Notes under the pieces: generated by a model
The model's database searches: none
The model's input: the letters and a program-made list of their open reading frames with translations, nothing else
What the model was told of the DNA's origin: nothing
Part shown: positions 24,569-33,412 of the stretch, one piece after another
Layout of the letters: each line of letters starts with the position of its first letter
Position numbering within the stretch: position 1 is the stretch's first letter
Origin: Allorhizobium ampelinum S4
GTDB taxonomy: Bacteria; Pseudomonadota; Alphaproteobacteria; Rhizobiales; Rhizobiaceae
Reading direction: 5' to 3'
DNA length: 64,000 nt
NCBI RefSeq assembly: GCF_000016285.1
Contig: NC_011981.1
Span: forward strand, 372,001-436,000
Program-made: the position numbers and the translations under genes

Positions 24569-26033
24569 AATCTCTCCTCTCCAGTTCTGCGGCCGATATG
24601 ATTCCGGCGTTTTGCATGTCTTCCCTGTCATGGTCTGCCACCGTTTTGGGTGTCAGTGAATTGTCTATCTCCGTCATGATCGCCGCCAGTTCCGGCCCAG
24701 CCGTTGGATTGTTCAAGTCCAGACAGCATTGCTCAATGTGCATCGCCAGGCTTTCACGGATGATACCGCGCGCGAGACGGCGAAATTTTCCTCGTGCCAA
24801 ATCAAGATCGAAGGGTTTGGCGGGGTCGCCGAGGGCGTCCGATATGGCAATTGAAGCAATAATCCTCTCATTGATGAAAAGATCGATGCTCGCGGGGTAA
24901 TTCTGAGGGCATTGGTGCGCCAGTTCAGGATCGGCAACAACCTCCACCTTTTTTGCAAACTCCACCACCGCTGGGTCAGCCACGGCATCGGTTCGCTCGA
25001 TGTCGAGCAATTTATCCGGCCAAAATGCCGCCAGAGCGAGATTGTAGCTGCAACTGGTAATGCGAGAAAGGCGGCTCAAACTGACATCATGGTGGCCGAT
25101 CATGCCAGCATGCACGGGTGGGGCTTTCACAACGACCTTGCTCACAGTGTCAAGCGGAACCCCCTGTTTCAGAAGCATTTGAAAGCCGTCGATGGCGGCT
25201 ATGGCGTGCTTGGCTGCGCAATAAGGTTTGATACTGGTGCCCAGGACGGCCGCCTGACCTTCAAAGACATTCAGGAGAATATCTTTCTCCAATGTTACGC
25301 CGTGGCTTCGGGCGGGCCACTCTCCATCCATGAAGCTTCTATCGCCATTGAAGCCTTTCGAGGCACTGAGGGCGGCGATGCAGCCCGTTCTTGCGGCAAG
25401 GCCCGCGAGCAACCAACGCGCAGAGGTTCCCGCGCCGCCAACCACCCCGCCACTCACGCTGCCTCCCGGCCTTCCACTCGACGTGGAAAGCGCAATGGCC
25501 AGTGCATGCGATGTTCTTTCCCAATCCAAGCCCAAAAGCTTTGCGGTGACTGCGGCTGTTGTGACCGGTGCGAGCAGATAGGTGGGCCAGATGCCCTTGT
25601 GTAAGATATCAGGACCGGACACCGCGTCGCCAAGGCGGGTCATGATCTCATATCCCGCGTGGAGTGCATCGATAAACAGAATGGTGTCGGCACGATCCGC
25701 CAGATCGGCCATCAAAGACAAAGCCGTCATAACCACAATCGCGCCCGGCGTTGTGCATGAGGGCATATGCACATCGTCCACCTCGCTCAGCCGTGCGGTG
25801 GCGACCCTCAGTGCAATCGTGTCCAATGTTGAGCGCGTCAGTGGTGCCAATGATTGGGATTTCTCATCTCTGAGCCGTGAAAGACGATGGCCTTCTCGTG
25901 TCGCACGCCCCGCAATCCATGCACCGATAGTGTCGAGGACGTGGATAGACAGGCCCTGCGAAACAAGGGGATCTTGCCGAAAGGGTGCTCCTGAAGCGAT
26001 CCGTTTGGAAACGTCGTCAATCAACGTGGTCAT
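24552..26033 (-). CDS. MmgE/PrpD family protein
   Basis: ATG at 26033 follows AAAGGGA; a longer frame from 26081 is possible. The roughly 493-residue protein has the MmgE/PrpD pattern: an N-terminal helical domain with SEVDDVHMPSCTTPGAIVV and a GRPGGSVSGGVVGGAGTSARWLLAGLAA stretch, followed by a smaller C-terminal lid. PrpD dehydrates 2-methylcitrate, but many family members act as isomerases or decarboxylases (for example cis-aconitate decarboxylase). The neighbourhood suggests a ring-cleavage acid as substrate rather than methylcitrate, since no prpBC is present. Confidence 0.85.
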   Translation of the reverse strand: MTTLIDDVSKRIASGAPFRQDPLVSQGLSIHVLDTIGAWIAGRATREGHRLSRLRDEKSQSLAPLTRSTLDTIALRVATARLSEVDDVHMPSCTTPGAIVVMTALSLMADLADRADTILFIDALHAGYEIMTRLGDAVSGPDILHKGIWPTYLLAPVTTAAVTAKLLGLDWERTSHALAIALSTSSGRPGGSVSGGVVGGAGTSARWLLAGLAARTGCIAALSASKGFNGDRSFMDGEWPARSHGVTLEKDILLNVFEGQAAVLGTSIKPYCAAKHAIAAIDGFQMLLKQGVPLDTVSKVVVKAPPVHAGMIGHHDVSLSRLSRITSCSYNLALAAFWPDKLLDIERTDAVADPAVVEFAKKVEVVADPELAHQCPQNYPASIDLFINERIIASIAISDALGDPAKPFDLDLARGKFRRLARGIIRESLAMHIEQCCLDLNNPTAGPELAAIMTEIDNSLTPKTVADHDREDMQNAGIISAAELERRDYGRVS

Positions 26034-26222
26034 CGATCGGTTCCCTTTGCGTGTTCTTGAAGAGTTTGGCTTGGCTGCCATCTGCTTACGGATGCTGCTG
26101 CGTCCGGCATTGAGGCCAGATTGATTTTATGACGGCGGAAAAACATGGACTCCCCCCAGAGTGAGATCGCGACGTGTCAGCGACGCTAAAAGGTTTTGCA
26201 TGCCTCTTTGAAAATGTCAATT

Positions 26223-26241
26223 AATCTAATATTGTGAGATT
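26223..26241. promoter_or_regulatory. copy 1 of a 19-bp palindromic operator candidate
   Basis: AATCTAATATTGTGAGATT lies in the divergent promoter region of the PrpD-monooxygenase operon (minus) and the GlcG-like gene (plus). It matches copy 2 at 26744-26762 in 16 of 19 positions, and its ends AATCT/AGATT are inverted repeats. Confidence 0.55.
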
Positions 26242-26287
26242 TATCTGATTTTTCGAGAGACTTTCATTCCTAAGGAGAAAACGACAC

Positions 26288-26731
26288 ATGCATATGAGGC
26301 CACACCTGAATGAGATCGACATAATTCTGATGTGCGAGGCAGCCCGCAGATGTGCCGAAGCAAACAGTTGGAGTGTCACGATTGCCATTGTTGACGAAGG
26401 CGGCGCTCTTCTTCGTCTTGAACGAATGGATGGCACCGGCTCTGCCACCAGCGAAATCGCCATTGGAAAAGCGAAAATGGCGGCAATTTCCCGGCGAAAA
26501 TCAAAGGATATGGAGGAAAGAATCGCAGAAAGACCCGTTTTTCTCAAACTTTCATACGGATTGCCGATTCAGGGCGGGCTGCCGATCATGGTTGAAAAAT
26601 GGTGCTTGGGCGGAATCGGTGTGTCTGGGGTTCAGTCCCATCAGGATGAAAGCATTGCCCAGGCTGCCTTGGACGCGCTTTTATCGAACGCCGAGACCAT
26701 CTCTGCGATTTTGCCGGCGAAGGCGCTATAA
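26288..26731 (+). CDS. GlcG/HbpS-like heme-binding family protein
   Basis: At 147 residues it has the DUF336/GlcG fold pattern: MCEAARRCAEANSWSVTIAIVDEGGALLRLERMDG, a central AIGKAKMAAISRRKS helix and a GGLPIMVEKWCLGGIGVSG turn. AAGGAGA precedes the ATG. Members occur in many catabolic operons with no agreed function; some bind heme or cobalamin, others small carboxylates. It is followed by the VOC-fold gene and is divergent from PrpD. Confidence 0.82.
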   Translation: MHMRPHLNEIDIILMCEAARRCAEANSWSVTIAIVDEGGALLRLERMDGTGSATSEIAIGKAKMAAISRRKSKDMEERIAERPVFLKLSYGLPIQGGLPIMVEKWCLGGIGVSGVQSHQDESIAQAALDALLSNAETISAILPAKAL

Positions 26732-26743
26732 CGATATTGACGT

Positions 26744-26762
26744 CAATCTCAATTTGTGAGAT
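26744..26762. promoter_or_regulatory. copy 2 of a 19-bp palindromic operator candidate
   Basis: AATCTCAATTTGTGAGATT lies between the GlcG-like and VOC-fold genes, inside a set of nested inverted repeats (TCAATCTCA with TGAGATTGA; CGATATT with AATATCG at 26774-26790). The pairing with the copy at 26223 suggests one regulator controls both transcripts. Confidence 0.55.
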
Positions 26763-26826
26763 TGATATGGTATTCGATATTGGGAATATCGTTCTGTTAT
26801 CAAAAATGAGTTTCAGGGAGGTAGGA

Positions 26827-27360
26827 ATGCAACAGGTTTCCATCAGCCATGTCGGGCTTTTCGTTCACGATCTCGCGCTCATGCGTGAATATTACATCAA
26901 TGTGCTCGGGTTTATCGTCACAGATGAAGTGCCGGGCAGAATGTGCTTCTTGAGCCGCAACATCGAGGAACATCACCAGGTTGCGCTATTTGCTGGCCGG
27001 ACAGCTGACACCCCGCAGGTGCAGCAGCTTTCGTTCAAGTTGGACACGCTTGAAGAAGTGCGTGAAGTCCATCGTCGTCTTGTTGATGCTGGCACTAAGG
27101 AGATGCGCTGCGTGAGCCACGGCATTGCCTGGTCAATCTATTTCCCTGATCCTGAGGGCAACCGGCTGGAATATTTCACCGACACGGAATGGTATGTCAA
27201 ACAGCCTTGCGCCGATCCGGTCGATTTCACCCTTCCGGCCGATGAGATTTATCGCATATCCGAGGCAACCAATCGTGCGCATGAAGACTTCCAGCCGTTG
27301 CACGAATGGCGCGATCGTTTCAACGAAAAGCTGAAGCAGAAGATCTTGGAAACCCAGTAA
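26827..27360 (+). CDS. VOC-fold (type I extradiol dioxygenase/glyoxalase) family protein
   Basis: ATG at 26827 follows GGGAGG and gives 177 residues; the frame is open from 26737. Two beta-alpha-beta-beta-beta modules are visible, with probable metal ligands His in ISHVGLFV, His in EEHHQVALF and Glu in GNRLEYFTD, the 2-His-1-Glu set of extradiol dioxygenases. The length is short for a two-domain dioxygenase, so it would be a single-domain type, or a glyoxalase. In the setting of MhpA-like, FAH and CMD genes, ring-cleavage is a reasonable inference. Confidence 0.8.
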   Translation: MQQVSISHVGLFVHDLALMREYYINVLGFIVTDEVPGRMCFLSRNIEEHHQVALFAGRTADTPQVQQLSFKLDTLEEVREVHRRLVDAGTKEMRCVSHGIAWSIYFPDPEGNRLEYFTDTEWYVKQPCADPVDFTLPADEIYRISEATNRAHEDFQPLHEWRDRFNEKLKQKILETQ

Positions 27361-27418
27361 CGCTTCGGCGCAAAGTGCCGGATCGGCAATCGTGCGCGCG
27401 TTGACGAGGCACTGGATT

Positions 27419-27445
27419 CTGTCCGGCTCAGATTGAGCCGGACAG
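27419..27445. other. 11-bp perfect stem-loop between VOC and FAH genes
   Basis: CTGTCCGGCTC (27419-27429) and GAGCCGGACAG (27435-27445) are exact inverted repeats with a 5-base loop and no T-run. It is probably an intercistronic stabiliser or partial terminator. Confidence 0.55.
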
Positions 27446-27504
27446 AGTCTAGGAAGCCGGGTTCCATTTTATCCTCGATAAACTCTAGCTTAGAGATCAT
27501 CTTC

Positions 27505-28440
27505 ATGAAACTTGCATTTTTCGATTCCTACAAACTTGGCGTCGTGCGAGGTGACGTCATCATCGACGTTTCGTCCGCAGTCGAGACAATTGCGCATGTG
27601 GGGCCACACGACCTCATGCAAGGATTGATCGAGCGGTTTGATGAGTTTCGCAGCGCGTTGGAAGCCGCTGCAGACGCTGGTGAGCCGATCAGCTTGGCAT
27701 CGGTTGCGCTGCGAGCGCCTCTGCCGAAGCCCAGCAATATCGTCTGCATGGCCGTGAACTACATGGAGGACGGAACACTTGCGGAGCCGCCCGCCATCAA
27801 TGCGTTCCACAAGGCACCAACGGCTGTCATTGGGCCGGGCGGAACCATGGTCCTGCCTGACATTCCCGCAAGGACCTTTGAAGGGGAAGCTGAGATGGCC
27901 TTGGTGATCGGCAAGCGTGCGCATCAGGTTTCTGCTGAAAACTGGCGCGACTATGTTTTCGGTTACGTGAATTTCATCGATGGTTCGGCGCGTGGCACCC
28001 TCCCTGAAAAGAACAATTATTTTCAGATGAAATCGCGTGACACGTTTGCCCCGATTGGTCCCTGGATAGTCACCGCCGATGAAATCCCGGATCCGCAATC
28101 CTTGCAGGTTCGCCTTTGGGTCAATGGCACGCTCAAGCAGGATTTCAACACCGATGACATGGCGCACAAGATCCCGCGTTGCATTGAGTGGCTAAGCCAT
28201 ATCCAGGTTTTGGAGCCGGGCGATGTTGTGGCCACAGGCACAAATCACCGGGGTCTCAATGCACTTCAGGATGGAGATAGCGTAGAGTTGGAAATCGAAG
28301 GTCTTGGCCGGCTTGCGATCAATGTGCGCGATGACCTGAAGAGAACCTGGCCACGCGACACACGTGTTGAGCTTATGGCCAAAGGCGTGAAGGGCCCAGC
28401 CGTTCAACTGACAGGCAAACACGCGCCCGTCAGCCCATGA
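27505..28440 (+). CDS. fumarylacetoacetate hydrolase (FAH) family protein, second copy
   Basis: ATG at 27505 gives 311 residues, with a usual FAH N-terminus (KLAFFDSYKLGVVRGDVIID); the frame is open from 27433 without support. FAH landmarks are SNIVCMAVNYME, the metal site TFEGEAEMALVIGK, GYVNFIDGSARG and LEPGDVVATGTNH. It differs from the family member at 21954, so two related hydrolytic steps, or two branches, are likely. It lies in the GlcG-VOC-FAH-IclR-CMD run. Confidence 0.88.
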   Translation: MKLAFFDSYKLGVVRGDVIIDVSSAVETIAHVGPHDLMQGLIERFDEFRSALEAAADAGEPISLASVALRAPLPKPSNIVCMAVNYMEDGTLAEPPAINAFHKAPTAVIGPGGTMVLPDIPARTFEGEAEMALVIGKRAHQVSAENWRDYVFGYVNFIDGSARGTLPEKNNYFQMKSRDTFAPIGPWIVTADEIPDPQSLQVRLWVNGTLKQDFNTDDMAHKIPRCIEWLSHIQVLEPGDVVATGTNHRGLNALQDGDSVELEIEGLGRLAINVRDDLKRTWPRDTRVELMAKGVKGPAVQLTGKHAPVSP

Positions 28441-28595
28441 TTTGATCAGGGGAGGGAGGTGGGGCACCTTGCACACCTTCCCTTCGGTGATTAGCGTGCA
28501 TTTTTTTGGTCGAGTCTCTCTGCGTGGGATAGGTGCGTCGCAACGGTGCGATGACCCTCACGGATCGGCGCAAACAACTCTACACGCGAGCCTGC

Positions 28596-29369
28596 ATGTC
28601 AAGCCTAACGAAAATGCTCCTGATCCTTGATCTGTTTTCGGTTGATAAGCCGATTTGGTCAGCTGACGAGATCATCCAATATTGCGGGCATTCGCGTCCC
28701 ACCGGCTATCGCTATGTCAAGGAACTCTGCGACGCTGGTTTGTTGCGCCGCGCAGAGGGTGGCTATTCTCTTGGTCCGCGCGTGATTGAACTCGATTACT
28801 ATATCCGCCAATGCGACCCGCTGTTGATCGCATGTCGGCCAGTTATGGTGCGGGTGGCGCAGGAATCGGGCTGCGATGTGCTGCTGGCCAGCATGTATGG
28901 TACGAAGATAATGGCGGTTCACCAGGAGTTGGCGCACGAAACAGGTCAAATCGCATTCGGTCGAGGACGGCCGATGCCGCTGTTTCGCGGCGGCGGATCC
29001 AAGGTCCTGCTGGCGTCGATGACAGCTTCGCAGCTCAAGAAGCTCTATGATCGTTATGGAGCGGAAATAGCCGAGGCGGGGCTTGGAGCCACATGGGCAG
29101 ATTTTCGCAAGCAGATGCTGAAATATCGAAATGACGGCCATGTTGTCTCGATTGGTGAGCTTGACCCGAATGCTGCTGGTGTCGCGATTCCGATCCCTGT
29201 CGGTGACGCACTCGACCCGGCGGCCCTGGTGATTTTAACAACGCGCTCGCGCTTTGATCTTATGGAAAAAGCACTGCTGGTCGATATGGCGATGAATGCG
29301 GCCCGGCAGATCGAAACATCGATGCGCGGCAACCGTGAAGTTCAGGCGAAAGCCCTCCTGCTCTCGTGA
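28596..29369 (+). CDS. IclR-family transcriptional regulator (short N-terminus type)
   Basis: ATG at 28596 begins MSSLTKMLLILDLF, the usual start of a known IclR subgroup; the longer frame (GTG at 28533, ATG at 28551) adds residues without family support. The winged helix is ADEIIQYCGHSRPTGYRYVKELCDAGLL. The effector domain follows, with VVSIGELDPNAAGVAIPI. It has the same direction as the FAH gene and the CMD gene that follows 18 bases later. Of the three IclR proteins in the island, this is the most divergent. Confidence 0.83.
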   Translation: MSSLTKMLLILDLFSVDKPIWSADEIIQYCGHSRPTGYRYVKELCDAGLLRRAEGGYSLGPRVIELDYYIRQCDPLLIACRPVMVRVAQESGCDVLLASMYGTKIMAVHQELAHETGQIAFGRGRPMPLFRGGGSKVLLASMTASQLKKLYDRYGAEIAEAGLGATWADFRKQMLKYRNDGHVVSIGELDPNAAGVAIPIPVGDALDPAALVILTTRSRFDLMEKALLVDMAMNAARQIETSMRGNREVQAKALLLS

Positions 29370-29387
29370 CACTCAGGAAATACGCGC

Positions 29388-29936
29388 ATGCGTTTGACCG
29401 ATCTACAATTGGAAGACATGTCACCGGCACAGAAAAATGTGGCCGAGGAAGCTAAATCTGGCCGACGCGGTCACATTCCAGCACCGCTCAGGGCGTGGAT
29501 CCACAGCCCCGAATTGGGCGCAAGGGCGCAACGCCTCGGCGAATTCGTGCGCTATAACACAGAGCTTGGTGCTGATCTGTCCGAACTTGCGATTCTTGTG
29601 GTTGCGCGCGACTGGGGCGCCGTTTTCGAGTGGGATGCGCATAAGCGGGAAGCGTTGAAAGCGGGCATAGAGCCGCATGTCATTGAGGCAATCCGAACAC
29701 GCACCAGTCCCGCCTTTCCAAGCAACAAAGCCCGCATCGTCTATTGTTATACAAAGACATTATTGGAGACCCGCTTCATCCCAAGCCCGCTTCATGACGA
29801 GGCTGTGACTGTTCTGGGGCAAGCGGGCCTAGCAGAACTCGTGGGTGTGGTTGGCTACTACACGTTTGTTGCTATGACCCTCAATGCCTTTGAGATCGGG
29901 GTAGAAGAGGGCTCTGGGGATTTGGGGGTGAGCTGA
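29388..29936 (+). CDS. carboxymuconolactone decarboxylase (CMD) family protein
   Basis: The 182-residue protein has the CMD core LSELAILVVARDWGAVFEWDAHKREALKAGIEPHVIEAI with no cysteine pair, so it is not a peroxidase-type AhpD. It is 18 bases after the IclR gene and likely co-transcribed. With the proteins at 18925 and 21334 it makes three CMD-family proteins (four domains) in one island. Confidence 0.8.
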   Translation: MRLTDLQLEDMSPAQKNVAEEAKSGRRGHIPAPLRAWIHSPELGARAQRLGEFVRYNTELGADLSELAILVVARDWGAVFEWDAHKREALKAGIEPHVIEAIRTRTSPAFPSNKARIVYCYTKTLLETRFIPSPLHDEAVTVLGQAGLAELVGVVGYYTFVAMTLNAFEIGVEEGSGDLGVS

Positions 29937-29960
29937 TCCTTGCACTGCTTGTCGGTGAGG

Positions 29961-31052
29961 TCAGTTTTTGTTTTTCGTTCTACCGCGCAACAGCCGTCGA
30001 ACCGGGAAAAACTCAATGCCGGTGCGCTCTGAGAACAGGCCCCAGATACCGCGTGGTGCAAACAGCATTGTTAAAATTGCCAGTGCGCCCAGCAATAACA
30101 GATACCATGAGCCAAAATCTGACAGAAGATTTTGCAGGAAAAACAAAATGATCACGCCAACGATGGGCCCTTCGATGGTGCCGATTCCACCCACCACGAC
30201 GATAAACAGTACATAGGCTGTCCAATCTGTGAGTGAAAAGGCGGCATCGGGTGAAATTCGGGCTTTCTGAAGATAGATCAGTGCGCCAGTCATGCCGGTC
30301 AGGGCTGCTGTGAGAAGATAAATCGTCAATTTCAGACGAAGGGCATCCACGCCGAGTGCCGTTGCCGCTGTTTCATTGTCGCGCACAGCAGCAAGGCCCA
30401 GTCCTTGCTTGCTGCGCAACAGCCGATAGACGAAAACGATGGTGAAACCCGTCAACAACAATGCGAGCCAATAGGCCAGTGAATCCAGCGCAACAGCCGG
30501 TTTCATGCCGAACAATGCGCTGATGGTGGAAACGCCAAACATCTCGCGGGTCGCCTCGCGTGGCAGCGACGCCCCGGTGCCGCCGCCCAGCGTTTTCCAT
30601 TGGGCAAACACCAGCCGCCCGACTTCTGCAATCACCCAGGTGCCGATGGCGAAATAGGAGCCGTGGAGACGGAAGGTGAAGAGGGCGGTGGGCAGTGCCA
30701 CGATCGTGGCAAAGACGCCCGCCAGCGGAATGGCAATCAGCGGATTGACGCCAAGCAGAATGACCATTGCAAAAAGCGCATAGGCCCCACAACCGACAAA
30801 CAGTTGTTGGCCGACCGAAATCAATCCGGCATATCCGGCAAGCAGGTTCCAGCTCTGTGCCAATGTCAGCATCGTCAGGATGTAAAACAGATTTTGCACT
30901 GTGCCACGCGACACGAAAAACGGAGCGAAGGCCAGCACTGCAAAGACCAGTATGAGTCCTATCGTAAAGGCTGAAGATAGCCGTGTTCGTGTTTGAATGC
31001 GCCAGCCGGTTGGTGGATTCTCTTGGGTTGGGACGATGTTGGTGGATGTCAT
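29961..31052 (-). CDS. branched-chain amino acid-type ABC transporter permease (LivM-like)
   Basis: The 363-residue protein has about nine to ten membrane segments and a LivM core (GYAGLISVGQQLFVGCGAYA; AVRDNETAATALGVDALRLK). The ATG at 31052 is preferred because GAGGA lies seven bases before it. The ATG at 31070, overlapping the LivH-like stop, is also possible. The C-terminal LFAPRGIWGLF matches the family's usual end. It is the last gene of a five-gene importer for amino acids or, in this context, aromatic acids. Confidence 0.88.
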   Translation of the reverse strand: MTSTNIVPTQENPPTGWRIQTRTRLSSAFTIGLILVFAVLAFAPFFVSRGTVQNLFYILTMLTLAQSWNLLAGYAGLISVGQQLFVGCGAYALFAMVILLGVNPLIAIPLAGVFATIVALPTALFTFRLHGSYFAIGTWVIAEVGRLVFAQWKTLGGGTGASLPREATREMFGVSTISALFGMKPAVALDSLAYWLALLLTGFTIVFVYRLLRSKQGLGLAAVRDNETAATALGVDALRLKLTIYLLTAALTGMTGALIYLQKARISPDAAFSLTDWTAYVLFIVVVGGIGTIEGPIVGVIILFFLQNLLSDFGSWYLLLLGALAILTMLFAPRGIWGLFSERTGIEFFPVRRLLRGRTKNKN

Positions 31053-31062
31053 CTGCTGATCC

Positions 31063-31926
31063 TCAATCATTGGCGCGGGGAAACAAGCCGCGTGGCCTGA
31101 CCAGAAGCACGATCAAGAAGGCGATATGGCCTGCCAAAATCTGCCATTCGGGATTGATGGCTGCACCGAGCGTTTGAGCGATACCCAAAACAACACCGCC
31201 CGCCAGTGTGCCCCACAGTGATCCGAGTCCGCCAATGATGACCGCCTCGAAGGCATAGATCAGCCGCGATGGCCCAGCGGTGGGGTCGAAATTGGCGCGG
31301 GTGCTGAGATAAAGAGCCGCGATTGTGACCACAACCATGGCAAGCCCTGTTGCCATGGCAAAGATACGGTGCGGCCGCACGCCCATCATGCCAGCTGTCA
31401 CCGGATCATCGGATGTGGCCCGAAATGCCCGACCAAGCGAGGTACGATAGATCAACTGGTTGAGCGCGATAATGACGATGATCGCCGATCCGAACGTCAA
31501 AAGCGGCATGATACCGATGTTCAGTCCCGCCAAAGGCAGCGATGCGGTTTCCAAAACGCCTGTCGAAAGACGACGACTATCGGCGGTGAAGCCTTCCAGA
31601 AGGCCATTTTGGATCACGATGGAGAGGCCGAACGTGACCAGCAGTGGCGGCAGGATATCCTTGCCGAGTGTGCGGTTCAAAAGATAGGTCTGCAACAGCC
31701 AGCCAAGCCCAAACATCAGCGGGATGGCAATCAGGGCTGCAAGAAACGGGTTGATCCCGAAGGTATTGGCGAGCATCAGGATCAGGAAAGAGGCGAGGAC
31801 AATCAGGTCGCCATGCGCAAGATTGACCAGTCGCATAATGCCGAAGACCAGACTGAGACCTGCGGCAAACAGCGCGTAGAGGCCGCCCAGCAGCGCGCCT
31901 TGCAGAATGGTATCAAGCCAGTTCAT
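31063..31926 (-). CDS. branched-chain amino acid-type ABC transporter permease (LivH-like)
   Basis: ATG at 31926 follows GGAG and gives 287 residues. LivH features are ALLGGLYALFAAGLSLVFGIMRLVNLAHGD near the N-terminus and AFEAVIIGGLGSLWGTLAGG near the end. It overlaps the LivF-like gene by 14 bases and precedes the LivM-like gene by 10. Confidence 0.9.
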   Translation of the reverse strand: MNWLDTILQGALLGGLYALFAAGLSLVFGIMRLVNLAHGDLIVLASFLILMLANTFGINPFLAALIAIPLMFGLGWLLQTYLLNRTLGKDILPPLLVTFGLSIVIQNGLLEGFTADSRRLSTGVLETASLPLAGLNIGIMPLLTFGSAIIVIIALNQLIYRTSLGRAFRATSDDPVTAGMMGVRPHRIFAMATGLAMVVVTIAALYLSTRANFDPTAGPSRLIYAFEAVIIGGLGSLWGTLAGGVVLGIAQTLGAAINPEWQILAGHIAFLIVLLVRPRGLFPRAND

Positions 31927-32638
31927 GGGATTCGGCTCCGAAATACGCGGCATGAATGTCGTTGCGATCGAGATCGGACGGGCGGCCCGTCAGTGTGATG
32001 CGGCCCTCCATCATGCAATAGACGCGATCTGCCTGTTTCAGCGCCTGACCAATATCTTGCTCGACAATGATGATAGCAGCACCTGCGGCGCGGATGCGTG
32101 GGAATGCGGCATAGATATCCTTGATCACCACCGGGGCAAGGCCAAGGCTCAGCTCATCGCACAACAGGACCTCGGGATTGGACATCAGCGCCCGGCCAAT
32201 CGCAACCATTTGCTGTTGACCACCGGAAAGCGCTGTCGCAGGTCTGTGGCGGCGTTCCTGCAATATCGGGAAAAGCTCGTAAATACTGGCAAGCGACCAT
32301 GGGCCATTGACCGTGCGGCCATATTGGCCGATCAGCAAATTTTCCTCGACGGTGAGCGAGGGGAAAAGCTTGCGCCCTTCCGGCACCAGCGCAATGCCAC
32401 GGGCCATCACATCGGGTGCCGCCAATGCACCGATGGACACGCCTTGGTGCAGGATGGCGTCTGGCTCAGACGCCAGCACCCCGACAATGGCACGCATCAA
32501 GGTGGACTTTCCAGCGCCATTGGCCCCAATCACCGCAATCATTTCTCCGGCGTCCAGCCTGAGATCGACGCCGAACAGAGCCTGAAAGTCGCCGTAGAAT
32601 GCCGTGAGGCCGCGTGTTTCGAGCAGACTGGTCATCAT
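31913..32638 (-). CDS. ABC transporter ATP-binding protein (LivF-like)
   Basis: This 241-residue ATPase has Walker A GANGAGKSTL, signature LSGGQQQM, a Walker B-like VLLCDELSLGL and a switch-type C-terminus usual for LivF. The start ATG at 32638 overlaps the LivG-like stop in an ATGA arrangement; a second ATG follows directly. It energises the LivHM-type permease pair. Confidence 0.92.
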   Translation of the reverse strand: MMTSLLETRGLTAFYGDFQALFGVDLRLDAGEMIAVIGANGAGKSTLMRAIVGVLASEPDAILHQGVSIGALAAPDVMARGIALVPEGRKLFPSLTVEENLLIGQYGRTVNGPWSLASIYELFPILQERRHRPATALSGGQQQMVAIGRALMSNPEVLLCDELSLGLAPVVIKDIYAAFPRIRAAGAAIIIVEQDIGQALKQADRVYCMMEGRITLTGRPSDLDRNDIHAAYFGAESHELA

Positions 32639-33354
32639 ACCTCCAGACCCAGATAGATTTCGCGAACCTCTCGCGAGGCCATGATCGCCTGCGGTTCGCC
32701 AATGCCCAGCACCCGGCCGAAGTTCAGCACAAGGATGCGCTCCACGACGGCTGTCAGCGCGTGCAGCACATGTTCTATCCAGATGACTGCGACGCCACGC
32801 TGGTGAACGCTCCTTATGGTGGCGACGAGTTGACGACATTCGCCTTCCGTCAATCCACCCGCTATCTCGTCAAGAAGCAGCAGTTTTGGCTTTGTGGCCA
32901 GTGCGCGGGCCAGCTCCAGCCGCTTGCGCTCCAGAAGGCCCAGTGAGCCTGCAAGTGCATTGGCTTTGGCAATCAAACCGGTTTCAACAAGAATGTCGGC
33001 ACAGAAATCGGTCATCTCTGCCTCACTGGACTGCGCGCCAAAGGCCCCGGCAACCAAGAGGTTTTCAAAGACGGTGAGCCGCTCAAAGGGCTGGGGGATC
33101 TGGAAAGTTCGTCCCATTCCGGCAAAACAACGCTGCATGGGCGGCATGGTCGTCACGTCGCGGCCATCAAACCGGATTGTTCCAGACGCGACCGAAAGAT
33201 TGCCACTGATCAGATTGAACAAGGTGGATTTGCCCGCGCCATTCGGTCCAATAACCCCCAGTGCCTCGCCCTCTTGCACGGCAAAATCAATGTTGTCAGC
33301 AACCACAATGGCACCAAACGATTTCGATACGCCACTCAGTTCAAGGATTGGCAT
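32635..33354 (-). CDS. ABC transporter ATP-binding protein (LivG-like)
   Basis: The 239-residue ATPase has Walker A GPNGAGKSTLFN, LLLLDEIAGGLTEGE as Walker B, and the LivG insertion GMGRTFQIPQPFERLTVFENLL. The ABC signature is degenerate (GSLGLLERKRLEL), as often in LivG. AGGAG precedes the ATG. It follows the binding-protein gene after a hairpin at 33379-33402. Confidence 0.92.
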   Translation of the reverse strand: MPILELSGVSKSFGAIVVADNIDFAVQEGEALGVIGPNGAGKSTLFNLISGNLSVASGTIRFDGRDVTTMPPMQRCFAGMGRTFQIPQPFERLTVFENLLVAGAFGAQSSEAEMTDFCADILVETGLIAKANALAGSLGLLERKRLELARALATKPKLLLLDEIAGGLTEGECRQLVATIRSVHQRGVAVIWIEHVLHALTAVVERILVLNFGRVLGIGEPQAIMASREVREIYLGLEV

Positions 33355-33378
33355 TCAAAGGCTCCTGTTGAAAACGCA

Positions 33379-33402
33379 CCCGCTCCGCAGTGTGGGAGCG
33401 GG
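33379..33402 (-). terminator. intercistronic hairpin between the binding-protein gene and livG-like
   Basis: CCCGCTCC (33379-33386) pairs with GGAGCGGG (33395-33402). On the minus strand the stem is followed by TGCGTTTTC. Such partial terminators usually raise the level of the binding-protein mRNA over that of the membrane components. Confidence 0.6.
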
Positions 33403-33412
33403 ACGTTTGCGC

